Assembly (NCBI RefSeq): GCF_020447305.1
Contig: NZ_CP095732.1
Coordinates: 3,008,501 to 3,072,500, forward strand
Reading direction: 5' to 3'
Length of the DNA: 64,000 bases
Source: Abyssibius alkaniclasticus
Lineage (GTDB): Bacteria > Pseudomonadota > Alphaproteobacteria > Rhodobacterales > Rhodobacteraceae
Shown: piece after piece, positions 1 through 8,951 of the stretch
Layout: the number at the start of each line of letters is the position of its first letter
Position numbering within the stretch: position 1 is the stretch's first letter
The notes under the pieces: model-generated
The model's database searches: none
What the model saw: only the letters and a program-made list of their open reading frames with translations
Told to the model about the DNA's origin: nothing
Position numbers and translations under genes: made by a program

Positions 1-168
1 AGGTGCTGCGCCAATGCGCACCGCCTCATCGGCCAGAGCCACATGGCGGGCATTGGCATCGGCGTCGGAATAGACGGCGACCGTGGCCACGCCCATTTTA
101 CGAGCGGTGTCGATGATCCGGCAGGCGATTTCGCCACGGTTGGCGATGAGGATTTTCGTGAACATCAT
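1..168 (-). CDS. mccA: Methylcrotonyl-CoA carboxylase biotin-carboxylase (alpha) subunit, N-terminus only
   Basis: Only the first 56 codons are in the window; the gene runs off the left edge. The translation starts [18 protein letters not shown], the N-terminus of biotin carboxylase domains, followed by the [19 protein letters not shown] stretch that begins the ATP-grasp biotin carboxylase fold. A GGAG five bases before the ATG at 168-166 supports that start; a second ATG follows directly. It lies 85 bases downstream of mccB on the same strand, in the order ivd, mccB, mccA usual for leucine degradation. The assignment to methylcrotonyl-CoA rather than propionyl- or acetyl-CoA carboxylase rests on this context, because the visible part is common to all biotin carboxylases. 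Confidence 0.85.
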   Translation of the reverse strand, partial: MMFTKILIANRGEIACRIIDTARKMGVATVAVYSDADANARHVALADEAVRIGAAP

Positions 169-253
169 TCCATCTCCAAAACCCGCAAGGCCCGGTGTTC
201 ATGCGTGAGGGTGGGCGGGTAGGGCCGCGGCTTGCGGATTTTTGCGCGCAACA

Positions 254-1834
254 TTACATCCGGAACACGCCGAAACGTGTCTCCTCTACAGGGGCATTAA
301 GGCTGGCGAGCAGGCTGAGCGTTAGCACCTGCCGGGTTTGGCGCGGGTCGATCACGCCGTCATCCCAGAGCCGGGCGGAGGCGTAGAGCGGGTGGCTTTG
401 CTCGTCGAACATTTCGATTGTCGGGCGCTTGAATTCGGCCTCGTCTTCGGCGCTCCAAGAACCGCCCGTGCGCTCGATCCCGTCGCGCTTTACCGTGGCC
501 AGCACGCCTGCGGCCTGCTCGCCGCCCATCACTGAAATGCGGGAATTTGGCCATGTCCACAGGAAGCGCGGGGAATAGGCGCGGCCGGCCATGCCGTAAT
601 TGCCCGCACCGAAACTGCCACCGACGAGGATGGTGATTTTCGGCACGTTGGTGGTGGCGACAGCCGTCACCAGCTTGGCCCCGTGGCGGGCAATACCCTC
701 GGATTCATACTTTTGGCCGACCATGAAGCCGGTGATGTTTTGCAAAAACACCAGCGGGATTTTGCGTTGGCTGCACAGTTCCACGAAATGCGCGCCCTTG
801 ACCGCGCTTTCCGAAAACAGCACGCCATTATTGGCGATAATGCCGACCGGGATGCCGTTGACATGCGCAAAACCACAGACCAGCGTGGTGCCGAAACGGG
901 CCTTGAACTCGTCAAACTTGCTGGCATCCACCAGCCGCCAGATGACCTCGCGGATGTCATAGGGCGTGCGCAGATCGGCGGGCAGAATATCGAGCAGCTC
1001 ATCGGGGTTGAGCTTGGGCGGCTCGGCCTTTTGCAGCGCGGCATGGGTTCTTGGGGTAAGGTTGAGCGCGGCGACCGCATCACGCGCCAGTGCCAGCGCA
1101 TGGGCGTCATCCTCGGCCAGATAATCGGCGACGCCAGACAGGCGGGTATGCACATCGCCGCCGCCGAGATCCTCGGCGCTCACCACCTCGCCCGTTGCGG
1201 CCTTCACCAGCGGCGGGCCTGCAAGGAAAATCGTGCCCTGTTCGCGCACGATGATCGAGACATCGGACATGGCCGGCACATAGGCACCACCGGCGGTGCA
1301 AGAGCCCATGACCACGGCAATTTGCGCAATGCCCTTGGCCGACATTTGCGCCTGATTGTAAAAAATCCGCCCGAAATGGTCACGATCCGGAAACACCTCG
1401 TCCTGATTGGGCAGGTTCGCGCCGCCACTATCAACCAGGTAGATGCAGGGCAGCCGGTTGGCCTCGGCAATCTCCTGCGCGCGGAGGTGTTTTTTCACCG
1501 TCATCGGGTAATAGGTGCCGCCCTTGACCGTGGCATCGTTGCACACGACCATGACCCAGTTGCCATGCACCTGCCCGATGCCGGTGATGATCCCCGCGCC
1601 GGGTGCCGCCCCATCATACATGCCATGCGCGGCCAGCGCGCCGATTTCCAGAAACGGCGAGCCTGCATCCAGCACCCCGGCCACACGGTCGCGCGGCAGC
1701 ATCTTGCCGCGCGCAAGGTGGCGCGCGCGGGCCTTCTCACCGCCACCGCCCGCAGACAGCGCGGCGGCTTTGGCGATGGTGCTTAGCAGGGCAAGGTGCT
1801 GGTCTTGCTTGCTTGGGGCTTGGTCGTTGGGCAC
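254..1834 (-). CDS. mccB: Methylcrotonyl-CoA carboxylase carboxyltransferase (beta) subunit
   Basis: Transfers the carboxyl group from biotin to 3-methylcrotonyl-CoA in leucine degradation; cytoplasmic, acting with the biotin-carrying subunit next door. About 526 residues. The acyl-CoA carboxyltransferase double crotonase fold is clear: [11 protein letters not shown] near the N-terminus, the glycine-rich [15 protein letters not shown] oxyanion region, [13 protein letters not shown] in the second half, and the end TRFGVFRM typical of this subunit. An ATG at 1903 would lie inside the upstream gene. I prefer the GTG at 1834-1832, which has GGAG six bases upstream and gives [10 protein letters not shown]. 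The gene follows the small LprI-like gene by 28 bases and is probably cotranscribed from the ivd promoter. Confidence 0.93.
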   Translation of the reverse strand: MPNDQAPSKQDQHLALLSTIAKAAALSAGGGGEKARARHLARGKMLPRDRVAGVLDAGSPFLEIGALAAHGMYDGAAPGAGIITGIGQVHGNWVMVVCNDATVKGGTYYPMTVKKHLRAQEIAEANRLPCIYLVDSGGANLPNQDEVFPDRDHFGRIFYNQAQMSAKGIAQIAVVMGSCTAGGAYVPAMSDVSIIVREQGTIFLAGPPLVKAATGEVVSAEDLGGGDVHTRLSGVADYLAEDDAHALALARDAVAALNLTPRTHAALQKAEPPKLNPDELLDILPADLRTPYDIREVIWRLVDASKFDEFKARFGTTLVCGFAHVNGIPVGIIANNGVLFSESAVKGAHFVELCSQRKIPLVFLQNITGFMVGQKYESEGIARHGAKLVTAVATTNVPKITILVGGSFGAGNYGMAGRAYSPRFLWTWPNSRISVMGGEQAAGVLATVKRDGIERTGGSWSAEDEAEFKRPTIEMFDEQSHPLYASARLWDDGVIDPRQTRQVLTLSLLASLNAPVEETRFGVFRM

Positions 1835-1862
1835 GGGCGGCTCCGATGCTGGCAAGGGGTTG

Positions 1863-2306
1863 TTACTGCCCCAGATACATGAGTTCGATGATGCGGTCGG
1901 CATTCATTTGCAGGGCGCAGTTCGCCTCGATTACCGGCTGGCGGGCAATGTCGGGTTCTGAAAAGCCGATCATGGCGCAGTGGTTATAGGCATAATCCTC
2001 CCATCCCTCCTGCGATTTTTCCAGGAAGTCCGGCAGATCATCGGCAATGGCGGAAAGGCGCTCGGCCTGGGCTACGAATAACCCCTCGGCAGGGTAGCGC
2101 CATGCGGCGGTTTCGCGCTCGTAACAGGCCAGTTCGGCCTCGGGGTTGGTGGCGGTCTCAAGGCAGGCATTGGCGATCGTGCCGATACAGGCCTGCGGAT
2201 CGTCACCCGCCGCGCAATCCATCAGCGCCTGCGCATCCTCGGCGCGGTCGGCATGGGCAGTGGTGGCAAGGGTGAGGGTGAGGGCAACAAGTGCTATAAA
2301 TCGCAT
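1863..2306 (-). CDS. Small secreted protein of the DUF1311/LprI type
   Basis: 147 residues starting with an obvious signal peptide ([19 protein letters not shown]). The mature part has paired cysteines and the pattern CYERETAAW, then [12 protein letters not shown] and [12 protein letters not shown], which resembles the DUF1311 family that includes the lysozyme inhibitor LprI of mycobacteria. That is a fold-level assignment from motif spacing, so function is open: a periplasmic inhibitor or small binding protein is the best guess. It lies between ivd (13 bases upstream) and mccB (28 bases downstream) on the same strand and so is likely transcribed with leucine-degradation genes, although no secreted protein is needed in that pathway. 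Confidence 0.7.
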   Translation of the reverse strand: MRFIALVALTLTLATTAHADRAEDAQALMDCAAGDDPQACIGTIANACLETATNPEAELACYERETAAWRYPAEGLFVAQAERLSAIADDLPDFLEKSQEGWEDYAYNHCAMIGFSEPDIARQPVIEANCALQMNADRIIELMYLGQ

Positions 2307-2319
2307 GATATATTCCTTT

Positions 2320-3483
2320 CTAACTATACTCTTTCATCATTTCGCGCCCGATCAACATCCGGCGGATTTCACTCGTGCCAGCGCCAATTTCCATCAGCTT
2401 GGCATCGCGGAACAGGCGGGAAACTGCGCTTTCGTTCATGAAGCCGGCGCCGCCCATTGCCTGCACGGCCTGATGGGCCTGTTTCATGGCTTCTTCCGAG
2501 GCGTAAAGCACGCAAGCCGCGGCGTCTTGCCTTGTCACCTGGCCACGGTCGCAGGCGGCGGCAACGGCGTAGACATAGGCGCGGGCCGAGTTCATGGCCG
2601 TATACATATCGGCGATTTTGCCCTGCATCAGCTGGAAGCTGCCAATCGGCTGGCCGAATTGCTTGCGGCTCGCCAGATAGGGCATAACCTCGTCCAGACA
2701 GGCGGCCATGATGCCGGTGCCGATGCCCGACAGCACGACGCGTTCATAATCAAGCCCCGACATCAGCACAGCCACGCCGCGCCCTTCCTCGCCCAGCACG
2801 TTTTCAAACGGCACCTCGACATCTTCAAACACCAGCTCTGCCGTGTTGGAGCCGCGCATTCCGAGCTTGTCAAAATGCGGCGAAGTCGAGAAGCCTTTCA
2901 TGGTTTTTTCAACGATAAAGGCGGTCATGCCGCGCGGGCCGGCATCGGGGTCGGTCTTGGCATAGACAACCAGCGTGTCGGCATCGGGGCCGTTGGTGAT
3001 CCAGTATTTCGTGCCGTTCAGCACGTAACGGTCGTTGCGTTTCTCGGCGCGCAGTTTCATCGACACAACGTCGGAACCGGCCCCGGCCTCGCTCATTGCC
3101 AGCGCACCCACATGTTCGCCGGAAATGAGCCCGGGGAGGTATTTGGCGCGCTGCGCGTCGCTGCCGTTCAGCTTGATCTGGTTCACGCACAGGTTGGAAT
3201 GCGCCCCGTAAGACAGCGACACCGAGGCCGAGGCGCGGGCGATTTCCTCGACCGCCACGACATGCGCAAGATAGCCCATGCCCGCCCCGCCGAATTCTTC
3301 CGGCACGGTTATGCCCAGCAGGCCCATATCGCCCAATTCGCGCCAAAGCGCGGGCGGGAAATGGTTGGATTGGTCGATTTCCGCGGCAAGCGGCTTGATC
3401 CGGTCTTGCGCGAAGCGATGCACCATGTCGCGCAGCGCCTCGATATCCTCGCCCAAAGCGAAATTCATGGATGCGTTAAACAT
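2320..3483 (-). CDS. ivd: Isovaleryl-CoA dehydrogenase
   Basis: FAD-dependent acyl-CoA dehydrogenase that oxidises isovaleryl-CoA to 3-methylcrotonyl-CoA, the substrate of the downstream carboxylase. 387 residues, normal for the family. Visible signatures: [11 protein letters not shown], the [17 protein letters not shown] flavin signature, [18 protein letters not shown], the glutamate of [11 protein letters not shown] as the expected catalytic base, and [19 protein letters not shown] near the end. I start at 3483 ([13 protein letters not shown]), matching relatives; an ATG at 3531 would lie inside the palindromic operator. The first gene of the ivd-LprI-like-mccB-mccA run, with a tandem G-rich Shine-Dalgarno region just upstream. 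Confidence 0.95.
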   Translation of the reverse strand: MFNASMNFALGEDIEALRDMVHRFAQDRIKPLAAEIDQSNHFPPALWRELGDMGLLGITVPEEFGGAGMGYLAHVVAVEEIARASASVSLSYGAHSNLCVNQIKLNGSDAQRAKYLPGLISGEHVGALAMSEAGAGSDVVSMKLRAEKRNDRYVLNGTKYWITNGPDADTLVVYAKTDPDAGPRGMTAFIVEKTMKGFSTSPHFDKLGMRGSNTAELVFEDVEVPFENVLGEEGRGVAVLMSGLDYERVVLSGIGTGIMAACLDEVMPYLASRKQFGQPIGSFQLMQGKIADMYTAMNSARAYVYAVAAACDRGQVTRQDAAACVLYASEEAMKQAHQAVQAMGGAGFMNESAVSRLFRDAKLMEIGAGTSEIRRMLIGREMMKEYS

Positions 3484-3485
3484 GG

Positions 3486-3509
3486 TGCCCCCCTGTGTGC
3501 CCCCCTGTG
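3486..3509 (-). repeat. Tandem 12-bp duplication in the ivd ribosome-binding region
   Basis: Two perfect adjacent copies of TGCCCCCCTGTG on the plus strand (3486-3497 and 3498-3509), reading CACAGGGGGGCA on the ivd coding strand. They end two bases before the ivd start codon, so ivd has two G-runs that could act as Shine-Dalgarno sequences. Such a duplication could expand or contract by slippage. Confidence 0.9.
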
Positions 3510-3515
3510 TTACCC

Positions 3516-3544
3516 TGTATGAACTGAACATATGTTCAGTTCAA
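3516..3544 (-). promoter_or_regulatory. ivd promoter with perfect 22-bp palindromic operator
   Basis: On the minus strand, TTGAAC at 3544-3539 and CATACA at 3521-3516 are separated by 17 bases and could form -35 and -10 boxes. The spacer is filled by a perfect 22-base palindrome at 3521-3542 (arms GAACTGAACAT and ATGTTCAGTTC). The size, symmetry and position suggest a dimeric repressor site, for example of a TetR-type acyl-CoA or branched-chain regulator. No regulator gene lies in this window. The palindrome is seen directly; promoter and regulator class are inferred. Confidence 0.65.
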
Positions 3545-3558
3545 AATCAAGTGAATTG

Positions 3559-4680
3559 TCAGGCCAGAAACGTGCGCTCGACGAACCAGTAAAGCCCCAT
3601 GATTGCAATGGCGAGCGAGGCCGGAATGGTGATGGCGGCACGATACCACGGTTTGCGCCCGAACCAGATGCCCACCGCAAGAAAACACAGTGCCACAACG
3701 GTGATCTGGCCAATTTCAACGCCGACATTGAAGCCGAGCAGCCCGGCAACCTCGTTGCCCTCGCTCAGCCCGAACTCCTGCAAGACACCGGCAAAGCCCA
3801 GACCGTGCAGCAGGCCAAAGCCAAAAATCAGCGCCGGTCGCCAGCGGGTGAGTTTGCTGAAAATCACGTTTTCTATGGCCACATAGGCGATGGACAGCGC
3901 GATCAGCGGCTCGACAATTGCCGCGCTGACCTGCACGACGCCAAACAGCCCCAGCGCCAGCGTAATCGTATGGGCCACGGTAAAGGCCGAGATTTGCCAC
4001 AAGAGCGGGCTGAACCGGGTGGAAAGCAGGAACAAGCCGATCACGAACAGCACATGGTCAATGCCCAAGGGCAGGATATGTTTGAACCCGACGCTGATAT
4101 AGCTGAAGAAAACCTCGCCGAAAGATTGCTGGATGGCGCCGTCTACGGGCAGCATATCGGTGGTCATGCCGGGCTCCAGATAGACCGAATAGTCTGAACC
4201 CTCGTTCATCAGGCGCAGCACGAGCGGGCCGAAACCTGCATCCCAGCCCACCGTCAGCCCGCCACTGGCAGGCAGATCGGCGCGCAGCGTTACGCTGGAA
4301 TCGCGCAGCAAGGCAATGTCACCCACCGGCCCGGCGCTGGTCTCCACCACTTCTATTGGCAGTGGCGTGCCATCCAATACCGCAAAAATGCTGTTGGCAA
4401 AGGCGGCCTTGTCAAAGGCGGCCAGCAGGTCTTCGGGCGGCATGGCGCGCAGCGCTTCATAGCGCGCGGCATTGACGGATTCTGTGGTATTCGCAAGCCC
4501 CGGCTCGATATCGGCAACGATGGCTTCAAGGTTCAGGCGGATCTCCAGCCGCAATTCACCCTGCTCAAGGTAAAGATCGGCGATGGCGGGGCGGATTTCA
4601 TGGGCGCCGGCACTGGCCAGCAGCCCGCTCACGAAAACGAACAGTGACGTGGCGGCAAAGCGCAGTATAGTGGGGGTCAT
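3559..4680 (-). CDS. HupE/UreJ-like membrane protein
   Basis: 373 residues. A signal-peptide-like N-terminus (ending near ASAGAHE) is followed by a periplasmic domain of about 170 residues and then some seven hydrophobic helices. The membrane part has the histidine-containing segments HILPLGIDHVLF, FTVAHTITLALG and FGLLHGLGFAG typical of the HupE/UreJ_2 family, which is linked to nickel or other metal uptake in some members. The start at 4680 has AGGA seven bases upstream and separates it from the divergent DUF4198 gene by only 21 bases. That partner also looks like a metal-related periplasmic protein, so a joint metal acquisition role is plausible. The metal cannot be told from the sequence. 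Confidence 0.8.
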   Translation of the reverse strand: MTPTILRFAATSLFVFVSGLLASAGAHEIRPAIADLYLEQGELRLEIRLNLEAIVADIEPGLANTTESVNAARYEALRAMPPEDLLAAFDKAAFANSIFAVLDGTPLPIEVVETSAGPVGDIALLRDSSVTLRADLPASGGLTVGWDAGFGPLVLRLMNEGSDYSVYLEPGMTTDMLPVDGAIQQSFGEVFFSYISVGFKHILPLGIDHVLFVIGLFLLSTRFSPLLWQISAFTVAHTITLALGLFGVVQVSAAIVEPLIALSIAYVAIENVIFSKLTRWRPALIFGFGLLHGLGFAGVLQEFGLSEGNEVAGLLGFNVGVEIGQITVVALCFLAVGIWFGRKPWYRAAITIPASLAIAIMGLYWFVERTFLA

Positions 4681-4701
4681 ACATATCCTAACGGTAAATC
4701 T

Positions 4702-5508
4702 ATGATCAGACTTAGCGCGATTGCCACGATTATTGTAACCCTGAATTTGCAGCCGCTTGGCGCGCATGAATTTTGGTTGATGCCGCAGAATTTTACGCCC
4801 GAGCCCGGCGAGAACCTGCAAATCGACATCAAGGTCGGGCAGGATTTCAACGGCAATACCTATGGCTATTCGCCCCGCCAGTTCAATACATTCGAAATAT
4901 GGGGGCAGGATGCGCGCGCCGATGTCACCGGGCGGATTGGCGATTATCCGGCCGTGAACCAGCCGGCCGTGGCCGAGGGGCTGAATATTGTCACACATTT
5001 TTCGACCAGTTCGCTGGTCAACTGGGAGGAATGGCAGCCCTTTGCGGATTTCATCAACCTGCATGGCATGGGCTGGGTGGCCGAGGCGCATCGGGCGCGC
5101 GGCCTGCCCGAGTCCGGTTTCAGCGAGGCCTTCACGCGCTTTGCCAAAACACTGATCGCCGTGGGTGATGGTGCCGGGCAAGACCGCCATACCGGCATGT
5201 TTTACGAGCTTGTTGCCGGGGCCAACCCCTATACCGATGATGTTTCAGCCGGCCTGCCCGTGCAGTTGATCTATATGAACGCCCCCGCCCCCGACATTCA
5301 GATCGACATTTTTTATGTGCCCGAAGGCGGCGTGCTGACGCGCACGAAAGTCGTCACCGACGATCAGGGGCGCGCGGTTATCCCCCCCACGGGGCCGGGC
5401 GATGTCATGCTGAACGCGGTCAAGATGATCGAGCCCTTTGCCCAGGATGCCGATGTTGGCTATGTCTGGCATTCGCTTTGGGCAAGCCTGACCTATGAGG
5501 CACAATAG
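4702..5508 (+). CDS. DUF4198-like exported protein, possible metal-uptake accessory
   Basis: 268 residues with a cleavable signal peptide ending at LGAHEFW. The HEFWLMP start directly after the cleavage site, the beta-rich middle and late segments (DIQIDIFYVPEGGVLTRTKV, DDQGRAVIPPTGPGDVML) and the closing histidine (GYVWHSLWASLTYE) are typical of DUF4198 proteins. These are often found near TonB-dependent receptors or nickel/cobalt permeases. The N-terminal histidine of the mature protein could bind metal. It is divergent from the HupE/UreJ-like gene with 21 bases between start codons. No good Shine-Dalgarno is visible, so it may be translated from a very short leader. Confidence 0.7.
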   Translation: MIRLSAIATIIVTLNLQPLGAHEFWLMPQNFTPEPGENLQIDIKVGQDFNGNTYGYSPRQFNTFEIWGQDARADVTGRIGDYPAVNQPAVAEGLNIVTHFSTSSLVNWEEWQPFADFINLHGMGWVAEAHRARGLPESGFSEAFTRFAKTLIAVGDGAGQDRHTGMFYELVAGANPYTDDVSAGLPVQLIYMNAPAPDIQIDIFYVPEGGVLTRTKVVTDDQGRAVIPPTGPGDVMLNAVKMIEPFAQDADVGYVWHSLWASLTYEAQ

Positions 5509-5514
5509 CAGGGC

Positions 5515-5543
5515 TTGGCGCGCGCAGCCGTGGCCCCTATAAG
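5515..5543 (+). promoter_or_regulatory. Probable sigma-70 promoter of the his operon
   Basis: TTGGCG at 5515-5520 and TATAAG at 5538-5543 are separated by exactly 17 bases, 26 bases before the hisB start. No leader peptide rich in histidine codons is seen between promoter and hisB, so classical his attenuation is not evident. Confidence 0.5.
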
Positions 5544-5569
5544 GGCGCAAACGCAGAACGGAGGCGGAG

Positions 5570-6163
5570 ATGCGCAAGGCAGAGATTTCGCGCGATACAA
5601 GCGAGACCAGGATCGCGGTTTCAGTCAATCTTGATGGTGCTGGCAGCTATGATGTGAAAACCGGCATCGGGTTTTTCGACCATATGCTGGAACAGCTTGC
5701 CCGCCACGCGCTGATCGATTTGTCAGTGCGCGCCACGGGCGATTTGCACATTGACGACCACCATACCGTAGAGGATGTGGGCATTGCCCTTGGCCGCGCC
5801 GTGGCTCAGGCGGTGGGCGACAAGCGCGGCATCACGCGCTACGGGTCTTGCCTGTTGCCGATGGATGACACGCTGGTGCGTGCGGCGCTGGACCTTTCGG
5901 GCCGCCCCTATCTGGTGTGGAAGGTCGATTTCTCCGCCGAAAAAATCGGCACATTCGACACCGAGCTTGTGCGCGAGTTTTTCAACGCCTTCGCCATGCA
6001 GGGCGGCATAACCCTGCATGTGGAATGCCTTGATGGCATCAACGCGCACCATATGGCAGAAGCCGCGTTCAAGGCCGTGGCGCGCGCGCTGCGCGATGCG
6101 CTGGAGCTTGACCCGCGCAAAGGCGATGCCGTGCCATCGACCAAGGGCACCTTGCACGAATGA
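5570..6163 (+). CDS. hisB: Imidazoleglycerol-phosphate dehydratase
   Basis: Dehydrates imidazole glycerol phosphate to imidazole acetol phosphate, the sixth step in histidine synthesis. 197 residues, the monofunctional form without the phosphatase domain of enterobacteria. The duplicated metal-binding motifs are present: [30 protein letters not shown], and [20 protein letters not shown] near the end. The start has GGAGGCGG upstream. Its last four bases overlap the hisH start (ATGA), so the two are translationally coupled. First gene of the his cluster. Confidence 0.97.
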   Translation: MRKAEISRDTSETRIAVSVNLDGAGSYDVKTGIGFFDHMLEQLARHALIDLSVRATGDLHIDDHHTVEDVGIALGRAVAQAVGDKRGITRYGSCLLPMDDTLVRAALDLSGRPYLVWKVDFSAEKIGTFDTELVREFFNAFAMQGGITLHVECLDGINAHHMAEAAFKAVARALRDALELDPRKGDAVPSTKGTLHE

Positions 6164-6801
6164 CCACGGTTATTGTCGATTACGAAAGCGGCAACCTGCA
6201 TTCGGTGGCGAAATCATTCGAGCGGATGGCGCGCGAAACCGAAGCCGGCTCGGTGGTGGTATCGGCTGACCCGGCTGCGCTGGCCAGTGCAAGCCGCATT
6301 GTGCTGCCCGGTGTGGGCGCGTTTGCCGATTGCCGCGCTGGTTTGGCCGCGCGCCAGGGCTTGTTCGAGGCGATGGAGGCCCGTGTGCTGGATGGCGGCG
6401 TGCCCTTTCTTGGCATTTGCGTGGGAATGCAGATGCTGGCCGATTGGGGCCGCGAACATGGGGTTGAAACCCGTGGCTTTGGCTGGATTGCGGGCGATGT
6501 TGAACAGATCAGCCCTAGCGATCTGGCGCTGAAAGTGCCGCATATGGGCTGGAACGAGCTGGTCATCGACCGCCCCCACCCTGTGCTGGCGGGCATTGAT
6601 GCAGGCGCACATGCCTATTTCGTGCATTCCTACCATCTGGCTGCGCACAATCCGGACGAGGTGCTGGCGCATGTGGATTATGGCGGCAAAATCACCGCTG
6701 TGGTTGGGCGCGACAACATTATCGGCACGCAGTTCCACCCGGAAAAAAGCCAGAAAACCGGGCTGGGGCTGATTGCCAATTTCCTGAAATGGGCGCCCTG
6801 A
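6160..6801 (+). CDS. hisH: Imidazole glycerol phosphate synthase, glutaminase subunit
   Basis: Class I glutamine amidotransferase that supplies ammonia to HisF. 213 residues. Seen: [15 protein letters not shown] at the N-terminus, PGVGAFADC, the nucleophile cysteine in [11 protein letters not shown], and the histidine-glutamate pair in [13 protein letters not shown] close to the C-terminus. Overlaps hisB by four bases and its stop codon shares one base with the start of the glutaminase gene downstream. Its partner hisF lies about 2.1 kb further on, after glsA, an antisense gene and hisA. Confidence 0.97.
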   Translation: MTTVIVDYESGNLHSVAKSFERMARETEAGSVVVSADPAALASASRIVLPGVGAFADCRAGLAARQGLFEAMEARVLDGGVPFLGICVGMQMLADWGREHGVETRGFGWIAGDVEQISPSDLALKVPHMGWNELVIDRPHPVLAGIDAGAHAYFVHSYHLAAHNPDEVLAHVDYGGKITAVVGRDNIIGTQFHPEKSQKTGLGLIANFLKWAP

Positions 6802-7727
6802 TGGGGAAACGAAGCGCCGATCTTGGGCAAATCGTTTCCGACATTGCCGCCCAGATGCGCGATCAGGAAGACCGTGGCGCGGTGGCCAATTACATTCCTG
6901 AGCTTGCGGCGATAGACCCCAACCAGTTCGGCATTGCCGTGGCCACGCCCGATGGCAAGCTTTACACGGCGGGCGATGCGGGCGTGCCGTTTTCCATCCA
7001 GTCGGTTTCAAAGGTCTATGCGCTGGCCTTCGCGCTCGGCTCGGTCGGTGATCAGCTTTGGCAGCGGGTCGGGGTGGAATCCTCGGGGCTTGCCTTTGAT
7101 TCCATCCTGCTGCTTGAGCAGGAAAAGGGCAAGCCGCGCAACCCGTTCATCAATGCCGGTGCGATTGTCACGACCGACACGATTTTGCACGGCTCCTCGC
7201 CCAAGGAATTGCTGGGTGCATTGCTGCGCTTCATTCGTGAAGCGGCCGATGACAACAGTATCCACATCAACGAGGCGGTGGCGAAATCGGAAATTGCCAC
7301 CGGCAACCGGAATTTTGCGCTGGCCTATTACCTGCGCTCGCATGGCAACCTGCTTTGCGCACCGGAACTGACGCTTGGCACCTATTTTCACCAATGCGCA
7401 ATCGAGATGAGTTGCGCGCAGCTTGCGCTGGCCGGGCGGTTTCTGGTCAGCGCCGAAGGGATGCCGCAGCTTGTGTCGCATGAGCGCGCCCGGCGTATCA
7501 ACGCGCTGATGATGACCTGCGGGCATTACAACGGCTCGGGCGATTTTGCCTATCGCGTGGGGCTGCCGGGCAAAAGCGGGGTTGGCGGCGGCATTCTGGT
7601 CATCGCGCCCGGGCGGGCAAGCATTGCAGTCTGGTCACCGGGGCTGAACCAGTTCGGCAATTCCAAACTTGGCACCGATGCGATGCATCTTTTGGCGAAA
7701 CGCACCGGCTGGTCGGTATTTGGCTAG
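6801..7727 (+). CDS. glsA: Glutaminase (GlsA family)
   Basis: Serine-dependent beta-lactamase-fold glutaminase that hydrolyses glutamine to glutamate and ammonia; cytoplasmic. 308 residues from the ATG at 6801 (an in-frame ATG at 6789 lies within hisH). The S-x-x-K catalytic pair is S68 and K71 in [39 protein letters not shown] and [14 protein letters not shown] are family motifs. The start overlaps the hisH stop (TGATG). A free-standing glutaminase is not a step of histidine synthesis, so its place inside the operon is unusual. It ends in CTAG, which is also the end of the opposing DUF2147 gene. Confidence 0.93.
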   Translation: MGKRSADLGQIVSDIAAQMRDQEDRGAVANYIPELAAIDPNQFGIAVATPDGKLYTAGDAGVPFSIQSVSKVYALAFALGSVGDQLWQRVGVESSGLAFDSILLLEQEKGKPRNPFINAGAIVTTDTILHGSSPKELLGALLRFIREAADDNSIHINEAVAKSEIATGNRNFALAYYLRSHGNLLCAPELTLGTYFHQCAIEMSCAQLALAGRFLVSAEGMPQLVSHERARRINALMMTCGHYNGSGDFAYRVGLPGKSGVGGGILVIAPGRASIAVWSPGLNQFGNSKLGTDAMHLLAKRTGWSVFG

Positions 7728-8107
7728 TTTGCGCGCGTCCAGTCCTGCCCGCGGCAGAAGATGGCCACGCAGCCCTGAACACGCAACACATCGCCGCGCA
7801 ATTCCATGCTGCTGCGATAGGTCTTGTCGTCATCCGGTGCCCAGATACGGCCACGGCGCCAGCTGTTCTCGCCATCGGGCTGCATATCCCAGATGATCAG
7901 CTTGCCAACCAGATCGTCGCGCGTGGCATTGAAGGCTTGCACGATCGTGCCACAGGTCAGCGCCGCATCCGATGCACAGGGCGCGACGTTTACGTGCAAA
8001 TAGGCGCCTGTCTCACCCGTGGCCGTGCGCCAAGTGCCGGTCACATCGCCTGCATTGCCCATCACGGGCAGGGCGGCAAGCGCAAAAGCCAGAATATGTT
8101 TGAACAT
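7724..8107 (-). CDS. DUF2147 family exported protein, antisense within the his operon
   Basis: 127 residues with a signal peptide ([19 protein letters not shown]) followed by GDVTGTWRT and paired cysteine segments [15 protein letters not shown] and [16 protein letters not shown]. This is the small periplasmic DUF2147 pattern, whose role is unknown. A strong Shine-Dalgarno (GGAGGAG) precedes the ATG at 8107. It is transcribed against the his genes, sits between glsA and hisA, and shares the four bases CTAG (7724-7727) with the end of glsA. Its promoter must lie within about 120 bases that also lead into hisA. Confidence 0.8.
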   Translation of the reverse strand: MFKHILAFALAALPVMGNAGDVTGTWRTATGETGAYLHVNVAPCASDAALTCGTIVQAFNATRDDLVGKLIIWDMQPDGENSWRRGRIWAPDDDKTYRSSMELRGDVLRVQGCVAIFCRGQDWTRAN

Positions 8108-8190
8108 GGACTCCTCCTGCATTGGTGGCAGAATGCCCGCTTGCCACATTCGGTCAAGACCGACGTGGCGGAAGGTTGCATCCGCCGCGC

Positions 8191-8211
8191 TTTGCGCTAA
8201 AACAGCGCAAA
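8191..8211. promoter_or_regulatory. Inverted repeat just upstream of hisA
   Basis: Perfect 8-base arms TTTGCGCT (8191-8198) and AGCGCAAA (8204-8211) around the loop AAAAC, four bases before the GGAG of hisA. It could be an operator, or an RNA hairpin affecting translation or upstream termination. There is no U-run in either direction, so it is not a normal intrinsic terminator. Confidence 0.5.
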
Positions 8212-8227
8212 TTACCGGAGAGCCAGC

Positions 8228-8950
8228 ATGATCCTTTACCCCGCCATCGACCTGAAAGACGGCAATTGTGTGCGGCTTTACAAGGGCGATATGGGGCAAA
8301 GCACGGTGTTTTCCGACAACCCCGCCGCACAGGCCCGCGCCTTTCAGGATGCGGGCTGCGAATGGCTGCATCTGGTTGATTTGAATGGAGCTTTTGCCGG
8401 TGCGCCGGTGAACGGAGACGCCGTGCGCGCCATTCTGGCGGCTTGTGATGTGCCCGCGCAACTGGGCGGCGGCATTCGCGATATGGACACGATAGATTAC
8501 TGGATTGGCCAAGGCATTGCGCGGGTCATTCTGGGCACTGTTGCGGTGCGTGACCCCGATCTTGTGCGCAAAGCGTCGCTGCGTCACCCCGGCAAGATTG
8601 CCGTGGGCATTGATGCGCGCGCCGGCATGGTCGCCGTGCAGGGCTGGGCGGAAACCACCGATATCATGGCGCTGGATCTGGCCGCAAGGTTTGAAGATGC
8701 GGGCGTGGCGGCGATCATCTACACCGATATCGACCGCGATGGCGCCATGCAGGGCGTGAATGTGGACGCGACCGCCGCACTGGCGCGGGCGGTGAATATT
8801 CCGGTCATCGCTTCGGGCGGGGTTTCATCGCTGGATGATCTGGCCGCGCTGAAGGCCAGCGGCGCGCCGCTCAACGGAGCCATTTCGGGGCGGGCGATTT
8901 ATGATGGCAAGCTGGATATCGGCCAGGCCATTGAATTGCTGAAGTTCTGA
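8228..8950 (+). CDS. hisA: ProFAR isomerase (phosphoribosylformimino-AICAR-phosphate isomerase)
   Basis: TIM-barrel isomerase of the fourth histidine step. 240 residues. Seen: [20 protein letters not shown] with the catalytic aspartate, [34 protein letters not shown] with the second catalytic aspartate, and [15 protein letters not shown] for phosphate binding. CCGGAG lies just upstream of the ATG. hisF starts one base after its stop. Because an antisense gene precedes it, hisA-hisF-hisE-manC may have their own promoter. Confidence 0.97.
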   Translation: MILYPAIDLKDGNCVRLYKGDMGQSTVFSDNPAAQARAFQDAGCEWLHLVDLNGAFAGAPVNGDAVRAILAACDVPAQLGGGIRDMDTIDYWIGQGIARVILGTVAVRDPDLVRKASLRHPGKIAVGIDARAGMVAVQGWAETTDIMALDLAARFEDAGVAAIIYTDIDRDGAMQGVNVDATAALARAVNIPVIASGGVSSLDDLAALKASGAPLNGAISGRAIYDGKLDIGQAIELLKF

Positions 8951-8951
8951 C

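Noticed and set aside
2146-3522. Plus-strand frame of 458 codons opposite ivd
   Set aside because: Histidine-rich shadow translation; ivd on the other strand is unambiguous.
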